From positions 186,001 to 250,000 of the forward strand of contig CAWIGP010000005.1 in assembly GCA_963835735.1 (NCBI GenBank): DNA of 64,000 bases, in the 5' to 3' direction. Positions 27,329-34,967 of the stretch are shown here, piece after piece; positions within the stretch are counted from its first letter, which is position 1; each line of letters starts with the position of its first letter. The position numbers and the translations under genes are program-made. The notes beneath the pieces are model-generated. The model was not told the origin of the DNA. It searched no databases and saw nothing but the letters and a program-made list of their open reading frames with translations. This stretch comes from DASQMT01 sp963835735. GTDB lineage: Bacteria > Actinomycetota > Thermoleophilia > Solirubrobacterales > Solirubrobacteraceae.

Positions 27329-28138
27329 GTGCCGCTCCGCCGCCCCATCGCCCGCTATGACCACGTGCTGCTGGACCTCGACGGCTGCCTGTGGGTCGGC
27401 GACGACGCGGTCGAGGGTGCCGCCGACGCCGTCGCCGCGCTGCGCGAGGCCGGCAAGGGGATCGCCTACATCACCAATGACGTGCGCCATGCGCCGGACC
27501 ACTTCGTGCGCAAGCTCTGGCGGCTCGGGTTCCAGGCCAGCCTGGACGAGGTCGTCACGTGCGGCGCGGCGCTGCAGTTCGTGCTCGCCGAGCGCCAGAA
27601 CGGCGGCGCGGCGTTCGTGATCGGCTCGCAGGCGCTGGTCGACCACGTAGCCGACGCCGGGATGCGCGTGGTCAACAACACGGAGTTCGCGTCGCGCGCG
27701 GACATCGTCGTTGTCGGCGGGCACGAGGACTTCGACTTCCGTGAGCTGCGGATCGCGACCCAGGCCGTGTTGCGCGGCGCCGAGCTGATCGGCGTCACCC
27801 GCGACCGGACGTTCCCGATGCCCGACGGCCCGTGGCCGGGCTCCGGCGCGGTCCTCGCGGCGGTCGAGGAGGCGACCGGCCGGCGGGCGGAGCGGACGGT
27901 GGGGAAGCCCGAGCCCGACATGTACGCGACCGTGCGCGACCGGCTCGGCGAAGGCCGCTACCTCGCGGTCGGCGACCGGCTCGACGTCGACGTGACCGGC
28001 GCTCGGCGCGCCGGGATCGACAGCGCGCTCGTGCTGACCGGCGTGAGCACGCGAGCCGAGGCCGATGCCGCCAGTCCGCGCCCCACGCACGTAGCGGACT
28101 CGCTCGCGGCGCTCGTGCTCGTCGTGACGCGCCGCTAG
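27329..28138 (+). CDS. HAD-IIA family hydrolase (NagD/PGP-like)
   Basis: 269 residues. HAD motifs: I = LLDLDGCLWVG (DxDG, nucleophile Asp), II = YITND, III with Lys in VGKPEPDMYATV, IV = YLAVGDRLDVDVTGARRAG. The cap is of the C2A type seen in NagD and phosphoglycolate or nitrophenyl phosphatases. It probably dephosphorylates a small sugar or polyol phosphate. Starts with GTG and is followed after 14 bp by the diacylglycerol kinase gene. Confidence 0.8.
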   Translation: MPLRRPIARYDHVLLDLDGCLWVGDDAVEGAADAVAALREAGKGIAYITNDVRHAPDHFVRKLWRLGFQASLDEVVTCGAALQFVLAERQNGGAAFVIGSQALVDHVADAGMRVVNNTEFASRADIVVVGGHEDFDFRELRIATQAVLRGAELIGVTRDRTFPMPDGPWPGSGAVLAAVEEATGRRAERTVGKPEPDMYATVRDRLGEGRYLAVGDRLDVDVTGARRAGIDSALVLTGVSTRAEADAASPRPTHVADSLAALVLVVTRR

Positions 28139-28152
28139 GTTGTTCAGCCCGC

Positions 28153-29029
28153 ATGGCCCGGCGCCCGCTCTGCCTCATCGTCAACCCCAGCGCCGGCCAC
28201 GGCCGCGCTGCGCGCCTGCTCCCCGGCGTGGAGGCGGCGCTGCGGGCGCGCGGGCTGGCGTTCCACGTCGAGCGCACCGACTCGCTCGCGCACGCCCGCG
28301 AGCTGGCGCGCGGCGCGCTTGCGTCGGATGAGGTCGCCGCCGGCATGGGCGGCGACGGGTTGCTCGGCGCGATCGCGGGCGAGCTGCGCGGAACCGACGG
28401 TGTGCTCGGCGTGCTGCCCGGCGGGCGCGGCAACGACTTCGCGCGCAAGCTCGGCATCGGGGCCGATCCGCAGCGCGCCTGCGACGTGCTCGCCGCCGGG
28501 CGCGAGCGGCTGATCGACGTCGCCGACAGCAGCGGTGCGACGTACCTCGGGATCGCCTCCGCCGGGATCGACTCCGACGTCCAGGACATCGCCGGCAAGA
28601 CCCGCCTCCCGCTCGGGCGAGATGGTCTACGTGTACGCCGCGCTGCGCGCACTGCGCGGCTGGCGGCACGCGAACTGGCACGTCGTGATCGACGGCGAGC
28701 CGCGCTCGTTCAGGGGCTATTCGGTCGCGGTCGCCAACTCGGGCGTGTTCGGCGGCGGCATGTACCTCGTGCCGGACGCGTCGCTCGACGACGGGCTGCT
28801 CGACGTCGTGCTGACCGGCGAAGCTCCGAAGCGCCGGTTTCTGGCGAACCTACCGAGGGTGTTCAAGGGCACGCACGTCACCAGCAGGAATCTGACCTTC
28901 CTGCGCGGGCGCGAGATCGGGTTCCACGCCGACCGGCCGTTCCGTGCCTACGCCGACGGCGACCCGATCGCTGCGCTGCCCGTCACCATCAGGGTCGTGC
29001 CCCGCGCGCTGAAGGTGCTCGCCCCGTGA
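28153..29029 (+). CDS. Diacylglycerol kinase-family lipid kinase, one frameshift
   Basis: The N-terminal part reads MARRPLCLIVNPSAGHGRAA and GMGGDGLLGAIAGELRGTDG (GGDG nucleotide loop), then LGVLPGGRGNDFARKLGI, all hallmarks of the DAGK catalytic domain (YegS/DagK). After KTRLP near 28610-28620 the frame shifts and continues as GEMVYVYAALRALRGWRHAN to 29029. One extra base explains the break; the product would be about 291 residues. It phosphorylates diacylglycerol or a similar lipid at the membrane. Its TGA overlaps the GTG of murT. Confidence 0.8.
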
Positions 29030-30388
29030 CGCTACTCGGACCCAAGGTGGCCGCCGCCAATGCGGTCGGGGTTCTCGTGCGCGCCGCCGGGCGCGGCGGT
29101 GGCACCTCGCTGCCGGGGAAGGTCCTCACGCGGCTGGAGCCGCGCGCGATCGGGCTGCTCTCGCGGCGGCTGGCCCACGGCAGCGCGGTGATCAGCGCGA
29201 CGAACGGTAAGACGACCACTGCGGCGATGGCCGCCGCGGTGCTGGAGCGGAGCGGCGAGACGCTCGTCCACAACCGCGCGGGCGCGAACATGGCCGGTGG
29301 CGTGGCGTCCGCGCTCGCGGCCGCCTCGCGCCGTGGCCGGCTGACGGGCGACCTCGGGCTGTTCGAGGTCGACGAGTTCTGGCTCGGCCCGGTCGTCGAG
29401 GAGCTCGAGCCGCGCGCGATCCTGCTCGGCAACCTGTTCCGCGACCAGCTCGACCGCTACGGCGAGCTGGAGATCATCGCCGACCGTTGGGCACGGGTGG
29501 TCGGGAGGCCACGGGGGCGCGCTGGTGCTCAACGCCGACGACCCGTTGGTGGCGGACCTCGGCCGTCACGTGTCGCCGCTGTACTTCGGCGTGGACGACG
29601 ATTCGCTCGCGATCCCCGAGCTCCAGCACGCCGCCGACTCCAAGCACTGCCGCCGCTGCGGGCATCCGTACGAGTACGAGGCGATCTACCTCGCGCACCT
29701 GGGGCGCTACGCGTGCCCGAACTGCGGCGCGCGACGGCCCGACCCGGCGGTCGTCGCACGCGACGTCGAGCTGCGCGGGATCCGCTCGGCGGCGTTCACG
29801 CTCGCGACCCCGGCGGGCGAGTCGCGCGTCGAGCTGCCGCTGCCGGGGCTGTACAACGTCTACAACGCGCTGGGCGCGGCCGCGCTGTGCCTGCAGCTCG
29901 GCGCCCCGCTCGGCGCGATCGTCGGCGGGCTGGAAGCGGTGGCGCCGGCGTTCGGGCGGGCGGAGACGCTCGACCTGGGAGGGCGGCCGACGTCGATCCT
30001 GCTGGTCAAGAACCCCGCCGGCGCCAACGAGGTGCTGCGGACCTTGAAGCTGGAGGGCTCCGAGCTCGACCTGTTCGGCGTGCTCAACGACAACACCGCC
30101 GACGGGCGCGACATCTCCTGGGTATGGGACGCCGACTGGGAGCTGCTGGTGCCGTCGGTGCGGCGGATGACCTGCTCGGGGACGCGCGCCGCGGAGCTGG
30201 CGCTGCGTCTCAAGTACGCGGGTGTGGAACCCGATCGGCTCGAGGTCGTGCCCGAGTTGGCGGCGGGCCTCGATACCGCGCTGGCGAACGGATCGGGCCC
30301 GCTGTACGCGTTGCCGACCTACACGGCGCTGCTCGAGCTGCGCGACCTGCTCGCCCGGCGCGGGCAGGTGGAAGGGCACTGGCGGTGA
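29026..30388 (+). CDS. murT: Lipid II isoglutaminyl synthase subunit MurT, one frameshift
   Basis: About 453 residues once joined. Mur-ligase central domain: VISATNGKTTTAAMAAAVLE (ATP loop), HNRAGANMAGGVASAL, LGNLFRDQLDRYGELE. The frame breaks near 29505-29515 and resumes at VLNADDPLVADLGRHVSPLY. A four-Cys zinc ribbon follows (CRRCGHP...CPNCGAR), the insertion typical of MurT, then the DUF1727 domain (LLVKNPAGANEVLRTLKLEG). With GatD it amidates the alpha-carboxyl of D-Glu in lipid II using glutamine. One missing base explains the break. GatD lies two genes downstream. Confidence 0.85.
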
Positions 30389-30485
30389 CGGCGGCGCTGC
30401 TCATCCCGCGCGGCCGCGCGCGGCGTGGCGGCCTCATCCCGCACGGCCGGGTCCGGCGAACTGCGGCATTGAGGGAGCGTGGGTC

Positions 30486-31205
30486 CTGACCGCGACTTTC
30501 TCTTCCCTGGTTGTCTGGCACGACGTCGAGTGCGGGCGCTACACCGCCGATCTCGCTCTCTGGCACGAGCTCGCGGCGCGCGAGCGCGGGCCGGTGCTCG
30601 ACATCGGCGCCGGGACCGGGCGGGTCGCGCTGCCGCTGGCGCGCGCGGGGCACGACGTCACCGCGCTCGACCGCGAGCCCGAGCTGCTCGACGCGCTCAC
30701 CGCTCGCGCGGCCGGCGTGCCCGTCGCGACCGTCGTGGCCGACGCGACCGACTTCTCGCTCGGGCGGCGCTTCGGCCTCGCGATCATGCCGATGCAGACG
30801 ATCCAGCTGCTGCCCGACCGCGCGCGCTTCCTCTCCACCGCCCGGCGCCACCTGCTGCCCGGGGGCCTGCTCGCCGTCGCGCTCGCCGCGGCGCTGGAGG
30901 ACTTCGGCGACCTCGACGGCGAGCTGCCTCCGCCCGACGTCGCGACCGTGGCCGACTGGCGCTTCGCGTCGCAGCCGACCGCGGTCCGCGCGCTGCCCGG
31001 CGCCACCCGGATCGAGCGCGTCCGCCGGGCGTTCGGACCCGACGGGAGCGTGTGCGAGCAGGACGACGTGATCGATCTGGCCGCGCTGACGGCCGCGCAG
31101 CTGGAAGCCGAGGGCCGCGCGGCGGGCTTCACGCCCGTGCCGGCGCGCGAGATCCCGCAGACGGACGAGCACGTCGGGTCAGAGGTGGTGCTGCTGCGTG
31201 CCTGA
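30486..31205 (+). CDS. Class I SAM-dependent methyltransferase
   Basis: About 239 residues. Motif I is PVLDIGAGTGRVALPLARAG, followed by VTALDREPELLDALTARAAG; a post-motif region includes ARRHLLPGGLLAVALAAALE. The start is uncertain: no ATG or GTG precedes SSLVVWHDVECGRYTADL in frame, so a CTG at 30486 or a small indel is assumed. It sits between murT and gatD and overlaps gatD by 8 nt, so it is probably co-transcribed with lipid II amidation. Substrate unknown. Confidence 0.65.
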   Translation: MTATFSSLVVWHDVECGRYTADLALWHELAARERGPVLDIGAGTGRVALPLARAGHDVTALDREPELLDALTARAAGVPVATVVADATDFSLGRRFGLAIMPMQTIQLLPDRARFLSTARRHLLPGGLLAVALAAALEDFGDLDGELPPPDVATVADWRFASQPTAVRALPGATRIERVRRAFGPDGSVCEQDDVIDLAALTAAQLEAEGRAAGFTPVPAREIPQTDEHVGSEVVLLRA

Positions 31206-31941
31206 GCGAACGCTGCGCGTGCTCGCGCTCTATCCCGACCTGATGAACATCTACGCCGACCGGGGCAACCTGACCGTGTTCGAGCGGCGCACGACCTGGC
31301 GCGGGCTCGGCTTCGAGCTGGCCGGCGCGGGGATCGGCGACGAGATCGACCCGGACGCCCACGACCTCTTCTACATCGGCGGCGGCCAGGACCGCGACCA
31401 GGCGCTCTGCGCGCGCGACCTCGCGACGGTCAAGCGCGACGCGCTGCACGCGGCCGCGGCCCGCGGCGCGGTGATCTTCGCGGTGTGCGGCGGCCTGCAG
31501 CTGCTCGGCCACGGCTACGACATGCCGGGCGAGCGGCTGCCAGGCGCCGGGCTCGTCGACCTGGACACGCGCCGCGAGGCCGGGCCCCGGCTGCTCGGCA
31601 ACATCGCGATCTCGACGGACCTGCCCGGCGGCCCGGACCGCCTGGCCGGCTTCGAGAACCACGCGGGGCGAACGTATCTGGGCTCCGGCGAGGAGCCGCT
31701 CGGGCGCGTGCTGCGCGGGAACGGGAACAACGGCTCCGACGGGACGGAGGGCGTCCGCGGCGGCGCTCACGGCACCGTGATCGGAACGTACATGCACGGT
31801 CCGCTGTTGCCGAAGAACACCGCCTTCGCGGACTGGCTGATCGCGACGGCGCTCGGCGTGGCGCCGGCGACGCTCGCCCCGCTCGACGATGCGCTCGAGG
31901 CGGCCGCGCACGCCGAGGCAGCTCGCGCCGCGGGGGTCTGA
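31198..31941 (+). CDS. gatD: Lipid II isoglutaminyl synthase glutamine amidotransferase subunit GatD
   Basis: 247 residues of the CobB/CobQ-like class I amidotransferase fold: LYPDLMNIYADRGNLTVFER at the N-terminus, FYIGGGQDRDQAL, the catalytic cysteine in VIFAVCGGLQLLGHGY, and the catalytic histidine in GTYMHGPLLPKNTAFADWL. It supplies ammonia from glutamine to MurT. Start GTG at 31198. It ends facing the palindromic array and the convergent lacI gene. Confidence 0.9.
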   Translation: MPERTLRVLALYPDLMNIYADRGNLTVFERRTTWRGLGFELAGAGIGDEIDPDAHDLFYIGGGQDRDQALCARDLATVKRDALHAAAARGAVIFAVCGGLQLLGHGYDMPGERLPGAGLVDLDTRREAGPRLLGNIAISTDLPGGPDRLAGFENHAGRTYLGSGEEPLGRVLRGNGNNGSDGTEGVRGGAHGTVIGTYMHGPLLPKNTAFADWLIATALGVAPATLAPLDDALEAAAHAEAARAAGV

Positions 31942-32008
31942 GCGCCGCGCCGGGCGCTCACGCTCGCGTACATCGGGCATTGAAGGAAGCGGGTCCGGCG
32001 CGGCCGCA

Positions 32009-32280
32009 AACGTCGAGTTCGCCCGGTTTCCGCCGGCCGGCTCGACGTTCTCCTTCATATGTCCGGATAACGTCGAGCGAGCCGGCGGGTCGTGCCCGAT
32101 CTCGACGTTAAGCGCCCTCTGGACGCATAACGTCGGGCGAGCCGAGCAGCCGCGCATGATCTCGACGTTTTGCGGCCACAACGTCGATCTGCGCGCCGAT
32201 CACGCCGAGCGATCGACGTTTTGGTCGCTCTACGACCACAACGTCGACCGAGCGACGCGAGCGCGGGCGAAATCGACGTT
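32009..32280. repeat. Evenly spaced array of five inverted-repeat units (AACGTCGA...TCGACGTT)
   Basis: Five units, each AACGTCGA, exactly 25 nt, then TCGACGTT (41 bp). Left words are at 32009, 32069, 32129 (last base changed to G), 32180 and 32240; right words at 32042, 32102, 32162, 32213 and 32273. Unit spacing is 60, 60, 51, 60 bp. The 19- or 10-nt gaps between units are partly palindromic; the one at 32221-32239 is TTGGTCGCTCTACGACCAC. The 25-nt interiors differ, though units 2 and 3 share GCGAGCCG at the start and GATC at the end. All spacings are multiples of three, so one plus-strand frame encodes five ~20-residue repeats (NVE/D...STF/L). It lies between convergent genes. It is not a CRISPR array: the conserved part is only the 8-bp words. 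Confidence 0.85.
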
Positions 32281-32282
32281 TT

Positions 32283-32312
32283 GGTCGCTCTCGCGAACAC
32301 GCGAACGCGACC
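32283..32312. terminator. Two-part perfect hairpin closing the palindromic array
   Basis: GGTCGC (32283-32288) pairs with GCGACC (32307-32312), and inside it TCGCG (32291-32295) pairs with CGCGA (32300-32304) around an AACA loop. It could terminate gatD from one side and lacI from the other. It begins with the same TTGGTCGCTCT sequence as the 32221 gap, so it is built from the same material as the array. Confidence 0.6.
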
Positions 32313-32368
32313 GAATCCCTCCCCCTCAATGCCCGCAGTACCCAAACGCCGGGGCCACCGCAAACGTC

Positions 32369-33394
32369 TTACGCCGCCACCACCACCGGCGCCGCCGTCG
32401 ACCCACGCTCCACCAAAGACGGCGCGACCCGCACGCGAGCGCGCGACCCGGACCGCGGGCGCCCGGCCACCGCCGCGGCCAGCAGGCCCGCCGCCGACGC
32501 GGCGACGTCCGGCATCCCCCACTCGACGGTGGTCAGCGTCGGCGCGACCACGCAAGCGATCGGGTGGCCGTCATAGCCGGCCACCGACAGGTCGCGCGCG
32601 ATCTCGAGCCCCTGCGCGGCGGCGGCCGCGTAGACGCCGCACGCGATCGAGTCAGAGAGGCAGAACACCGCGGTCGGCCGCGGCTCGCGCGCGAGCAGCC
32701 GTGCGGCCGTCACCGTCGCCTGTTCGATCGAGTGCGGCGAGTTGACGACGGTCGCCTCCAGACCCAGCGCATCGCACACGTCGGCGACCACGCGCTCGGC
32801 GGGACGGTCCGGCGTCGAGGGCCGGCTCGGCGTCAGCACCGCGATCCGGCGATGGCCGAGCGCGTGCAGGTGCTCGAGCACCAGGCTCACCCCGGCGCGG
32901 TTGTCGAACAGCACCTCCCCCACCGTCGGCCCCGCGAGCGCGTCGCCGACCGTCACGATCGGGAGCATCTCGCCGATGTCCTGCCAGGCGGCGTCGGACG
33001 GGTCGAGCGGCGAGACGATCAGGCCGTCGACAAGCTGGTCCGCGAGCTGACGCGCCAGCATGCGCTCACGCTGGGGCTCGCCGCGGGCGTCGACGACCAC
33101 CATGTGGAGGTCGCGCCGGCCGAGCTCGCGGCCGAGGCCCTCTACGAAGCTCTGCTCGCTCAGGTCCTGCAGCGAACCCGACAGCACGCCGACCAGGCCG
33201 GTGCTCCCGCGCGCGAGCGCCCGCGCGACCGCATTGCCCGTATAGCCGAGCTCGTCCGCCGCCTGGCGCACCCGCTCCTGGGTCTCGGGCGACGTCTGCA
33301 CCCCGCGCAGCGCGTACGAGACGGCCGCGGGAGAGAGACCCGTCGCCGCGGCGACGTCCTTGATCGTCACGCGTCTCCGCGGAGCCACCCACAC
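32369..33394 (-). CDS. LacI family transcriptional repressor
   Basis: 341 residues. The N-terminal helix-turn-helix and hinge read VTIKDVAAATGLSPAAVSYA and then YTGNAVARALARGSTGLVGV. The rest is a periplasmic-binding-protein-like sensor (DGLIVSPLDPSD, HLHALGHRRIAVLTP, FCLSDSIACGVYAAAAAQGL, SVAGYDGHPIACVVAPTLTT). It should bind the three tandem operators at 33463-33500 and repress the divergent amidohydrolase/dioxygenase operon, and perhaps itself. Effector unknown, probably a substrate or product of that operon. Confidence 0.9.
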   Translation of the reverse strand: MWVAPRRRVTIKDVAAATGLSPAAVSYALRGVQTSPETQERVRQAADELGYTGNAVARALARGSTGLVGVLSGSLQDLSEQSFVEGLGRELGRRDLHMVVVDARGEPQRERMLARQLADQLVDGLIVSPLDPSDAAWQDIGEMLPIVTVGDALAGPTVGEVLFDNRAGVSLVLEHLHALGHRRIAVLTPSRPSTPDRPAERVVADVCDALGLEATVVNSPHSIEQATVTAARLLAREPRPTAVFCLSDSIACGVYAAAAAQGLEIARDLSVAGYDGHPIACVVAPTLTTVEWGMPDVAASAAGLLAAAVAGRPRSGSRARVRVAPSLVERGSTAAPVVVAA

Positions 33395-33433
33395 ACCGTA
33401 CCCGGTGGGCCGTTCGACGATCGCAAATGCCTA

Positions 33434-33462
33434 TTGGCACAGGCACCTTCATGGTGTACGGT
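33434..33462 (+). promoter_or_regulatory. Sigma-70-type promoter for the amidohydrolase operon
   Basis: TTGGCA (33434-33439), a 17-nt spacer, then TACGGT (33457-33462). Transcription would begin within the operators that follow at once, an arrangement suited to repression by LacI. Confidence 0.55.
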
Positions 33463-33500
33463 TGAATCGGTTCAGTGAACCGGTTCAGTGAATCGCTTCA
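33463..33500. promoter_or_regulatory. Three tandem LacI-type operators, 13-bp period
   Basis: TGAATCGGTTCA (33463-33474), TGAACCGGTTCA (33476-33487, perfect palindrome) and TGAATCGCTTCA (33489-33500), each separated by one base. A central CG within TGAA...TTCA is the classic LacI-family operator design. The sites lie directly after the -10 element and before the amidohydrolase ATG at 33512, with the lacI gene divergent on the other side. Confidence 0.75.
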
Positions 33501-33511
33501 CCAAGCGCGAG

Positions 33512-34422
33512 ATGAGCACCGATCTACACCAACATCTGTGGCCGGAGCCCTTTCTTGCCGCGCTCCGCGGCCGGAGCGTCGCTCCGCGGCTCGAAGGCTG
33601 GGACTTGTACCTGCCGGGCGAGCGTCCGTACGCGATCGAAGCCGCGGACCACGACCCGCGACCGGCGTGCCGCGCTGGCCGCCGACGACGGCGTCGCGCT
33701 CGTACTCGTCGCGCCCTCCGCCTCGCTGGGACTCGACCGGCTGCCCGCGACCGAGGCGGCGGAGCTCGCCGAGGCGTGGCTCGAAGGCGCGCTCTCGCTC
33801 CCCGCGCCGTTCCGCGCCTGGGCGATGGCACCGACCGCGGATCCGGACCCGCAAGTACTGCAGGACGCGCTCGACCGCGGCGCGATCGGCCTCGAGCTGC
33901 CCGCCGACCTGGTCGCAGAGCCCGGCGGCCTCGACCGCCTCGCACCGCTGCTCGACGTCCTCGAAGCCGCCCGCCGCCCGCTGCTCGTGCATCCCGGCCC
34001 CGCCGGCGCCGATGCCGCGCCGGGCCGCCCGGCCTGGTGGGCGCCGGTCGTCCCGTACGTCGCGCAGCTCCACGCCGCCTGGTGGGCGTGGGCGGTGGAC
34101 GGCCGCGCGCGCCATCCGCACCTGCCGGTCTGCTTCGTCGCGCTCGCCGGCCTCGGCCCGCTGCACGGGGAGCGCATGCGCGCCCGTGGCGGCAGCGGCC
34201 GCCCGGTCGACCCGCTCACGTTCGTCGAGACGTCGTCGTACGGCACCCAGGCCGTCGACGCCGTCGTCCGCGCGCTCGGCATCGACGTCGTCTGCCATGG
34301 CTCCGACCGTCCCGTACGCGGCGCCGTCGAGCCTCGGCCTCGGCGACGCCGCCGCGCACGCGATCCGCACCGTCAACCCAGGGCGACTTCTCGCCGATAT
34401 CCCGCAGGAGGTGTCCGCATGA
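33512..34422 (+). CDS. Amidohydrolase-2-type metal-dependent hydrolase, two frameshifts
   Basis: It begins MSTDLHQHLWPEPFLAAL with the H-x-H metal motif. The frame shifts near 33660 (continuing RRAALAADDGVALVLVAPSA and RRPLLVHPGPAGADAA) and again near 34310 (continuing YAAPSSLGLGDAAAHAIRTV to a TGA at 34420-34422). Joined, it is about 303 residues of the TIM-barrel amidohydrolase family, with a late IDVVCHGSDRP segment that may supply the conserved Asp. Substrate unknown. It is the first gene behind the LacI-controlled promoter and overlaps the next gene (ATGA). Confidence 0.65.
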
Positions 34423-34946
34423 CTCCAGACGCGTCCCACGTGCTGCAAGCGCTCGGCCTGCCGAGCGATCGCACCCTCGAGCGCCCCGAGCTGGAGCGGC
34501 TTGCGCGCGCCCTGGCGGAGCGGCGCGAGCTCTGGAAGCCGTACATCGACATGCACGCCAGCGGGCGAAGCTACGCCTGCCTGCACCGCGACGCGCAGCT
34601 CGACGTATGGGCGATCTTCTGGCTGCCGGAGAACGACACCGGCTGGCACGACCACGACACTTCCAGCGGCGCCGTCCACGTCGTCGACGGCGCGCTGGAG
34701 GAGCACGCGCTGCTGGTCGCCGCGCCCGAGCGGCGCACCCGCTACGGACCCGGCGCCGCGTTCACGTTCGGGCCCTCGCACATCCACCGCCTGACATGCG
34801 CCGCGCCGCGCGCCGTCTCGATCCACGCGTACTCCCCGCCGCTGTGGCGGCTGGGCCAGTACACGGTCGACCCGGAGGGCGCGCTGCACCGCGTCTCGGT
34901 CTCGTACGCCGACGAGCTGCGCCCGCTCGAGCAGCTAGCCGCCTGA
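34419..34946 (+). CDS. Cysteine-dioxygenase-like cupin protein
   Basis: 175 residues. Cupin metal residues in the CDO arrangement: FWLPENDTGWHDHDTSSGAV (two His) and GPSHIHRLTC (third His), then SIHAYSPPLWRLGQY near the C-terminus, typical of type I cysteine dioxygenase relatives. It is preceded by an excellent ribosome site (CAGGAGGTG). Such Fe(II) enzymes oxidise thiols to sulfinates. With the amidohydrolase it may degrade a sulfur compound released from an amide or lactone; that is inference. Confidence 0.75.
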   Translation: MTPDASHVLQALGLPSDRTLERPELERLARALAERRELWKPYIDMHASGRSYACLHRDAQLDVWAIFWLPENDTGWHDHDTSSGAVHVVDGALEEHALLVAAPERRTRYGPGAAFTFGPSHIHRLTCAAPRAVSIHAYSPPLWRLGQYTVDPEGALHRVSVSYADELRPLEQLAA

Positions 34947-34967
34947 CGCTCAGCCCGCCCCGCAGCC

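Noticed and set aside
32009..32280. CRISPR array
   Set aside because: Only 8-bp inverted words are conserved, there is no constant 25-40-bp repeat, one unit step is shorter, and no cas gene is nearby.
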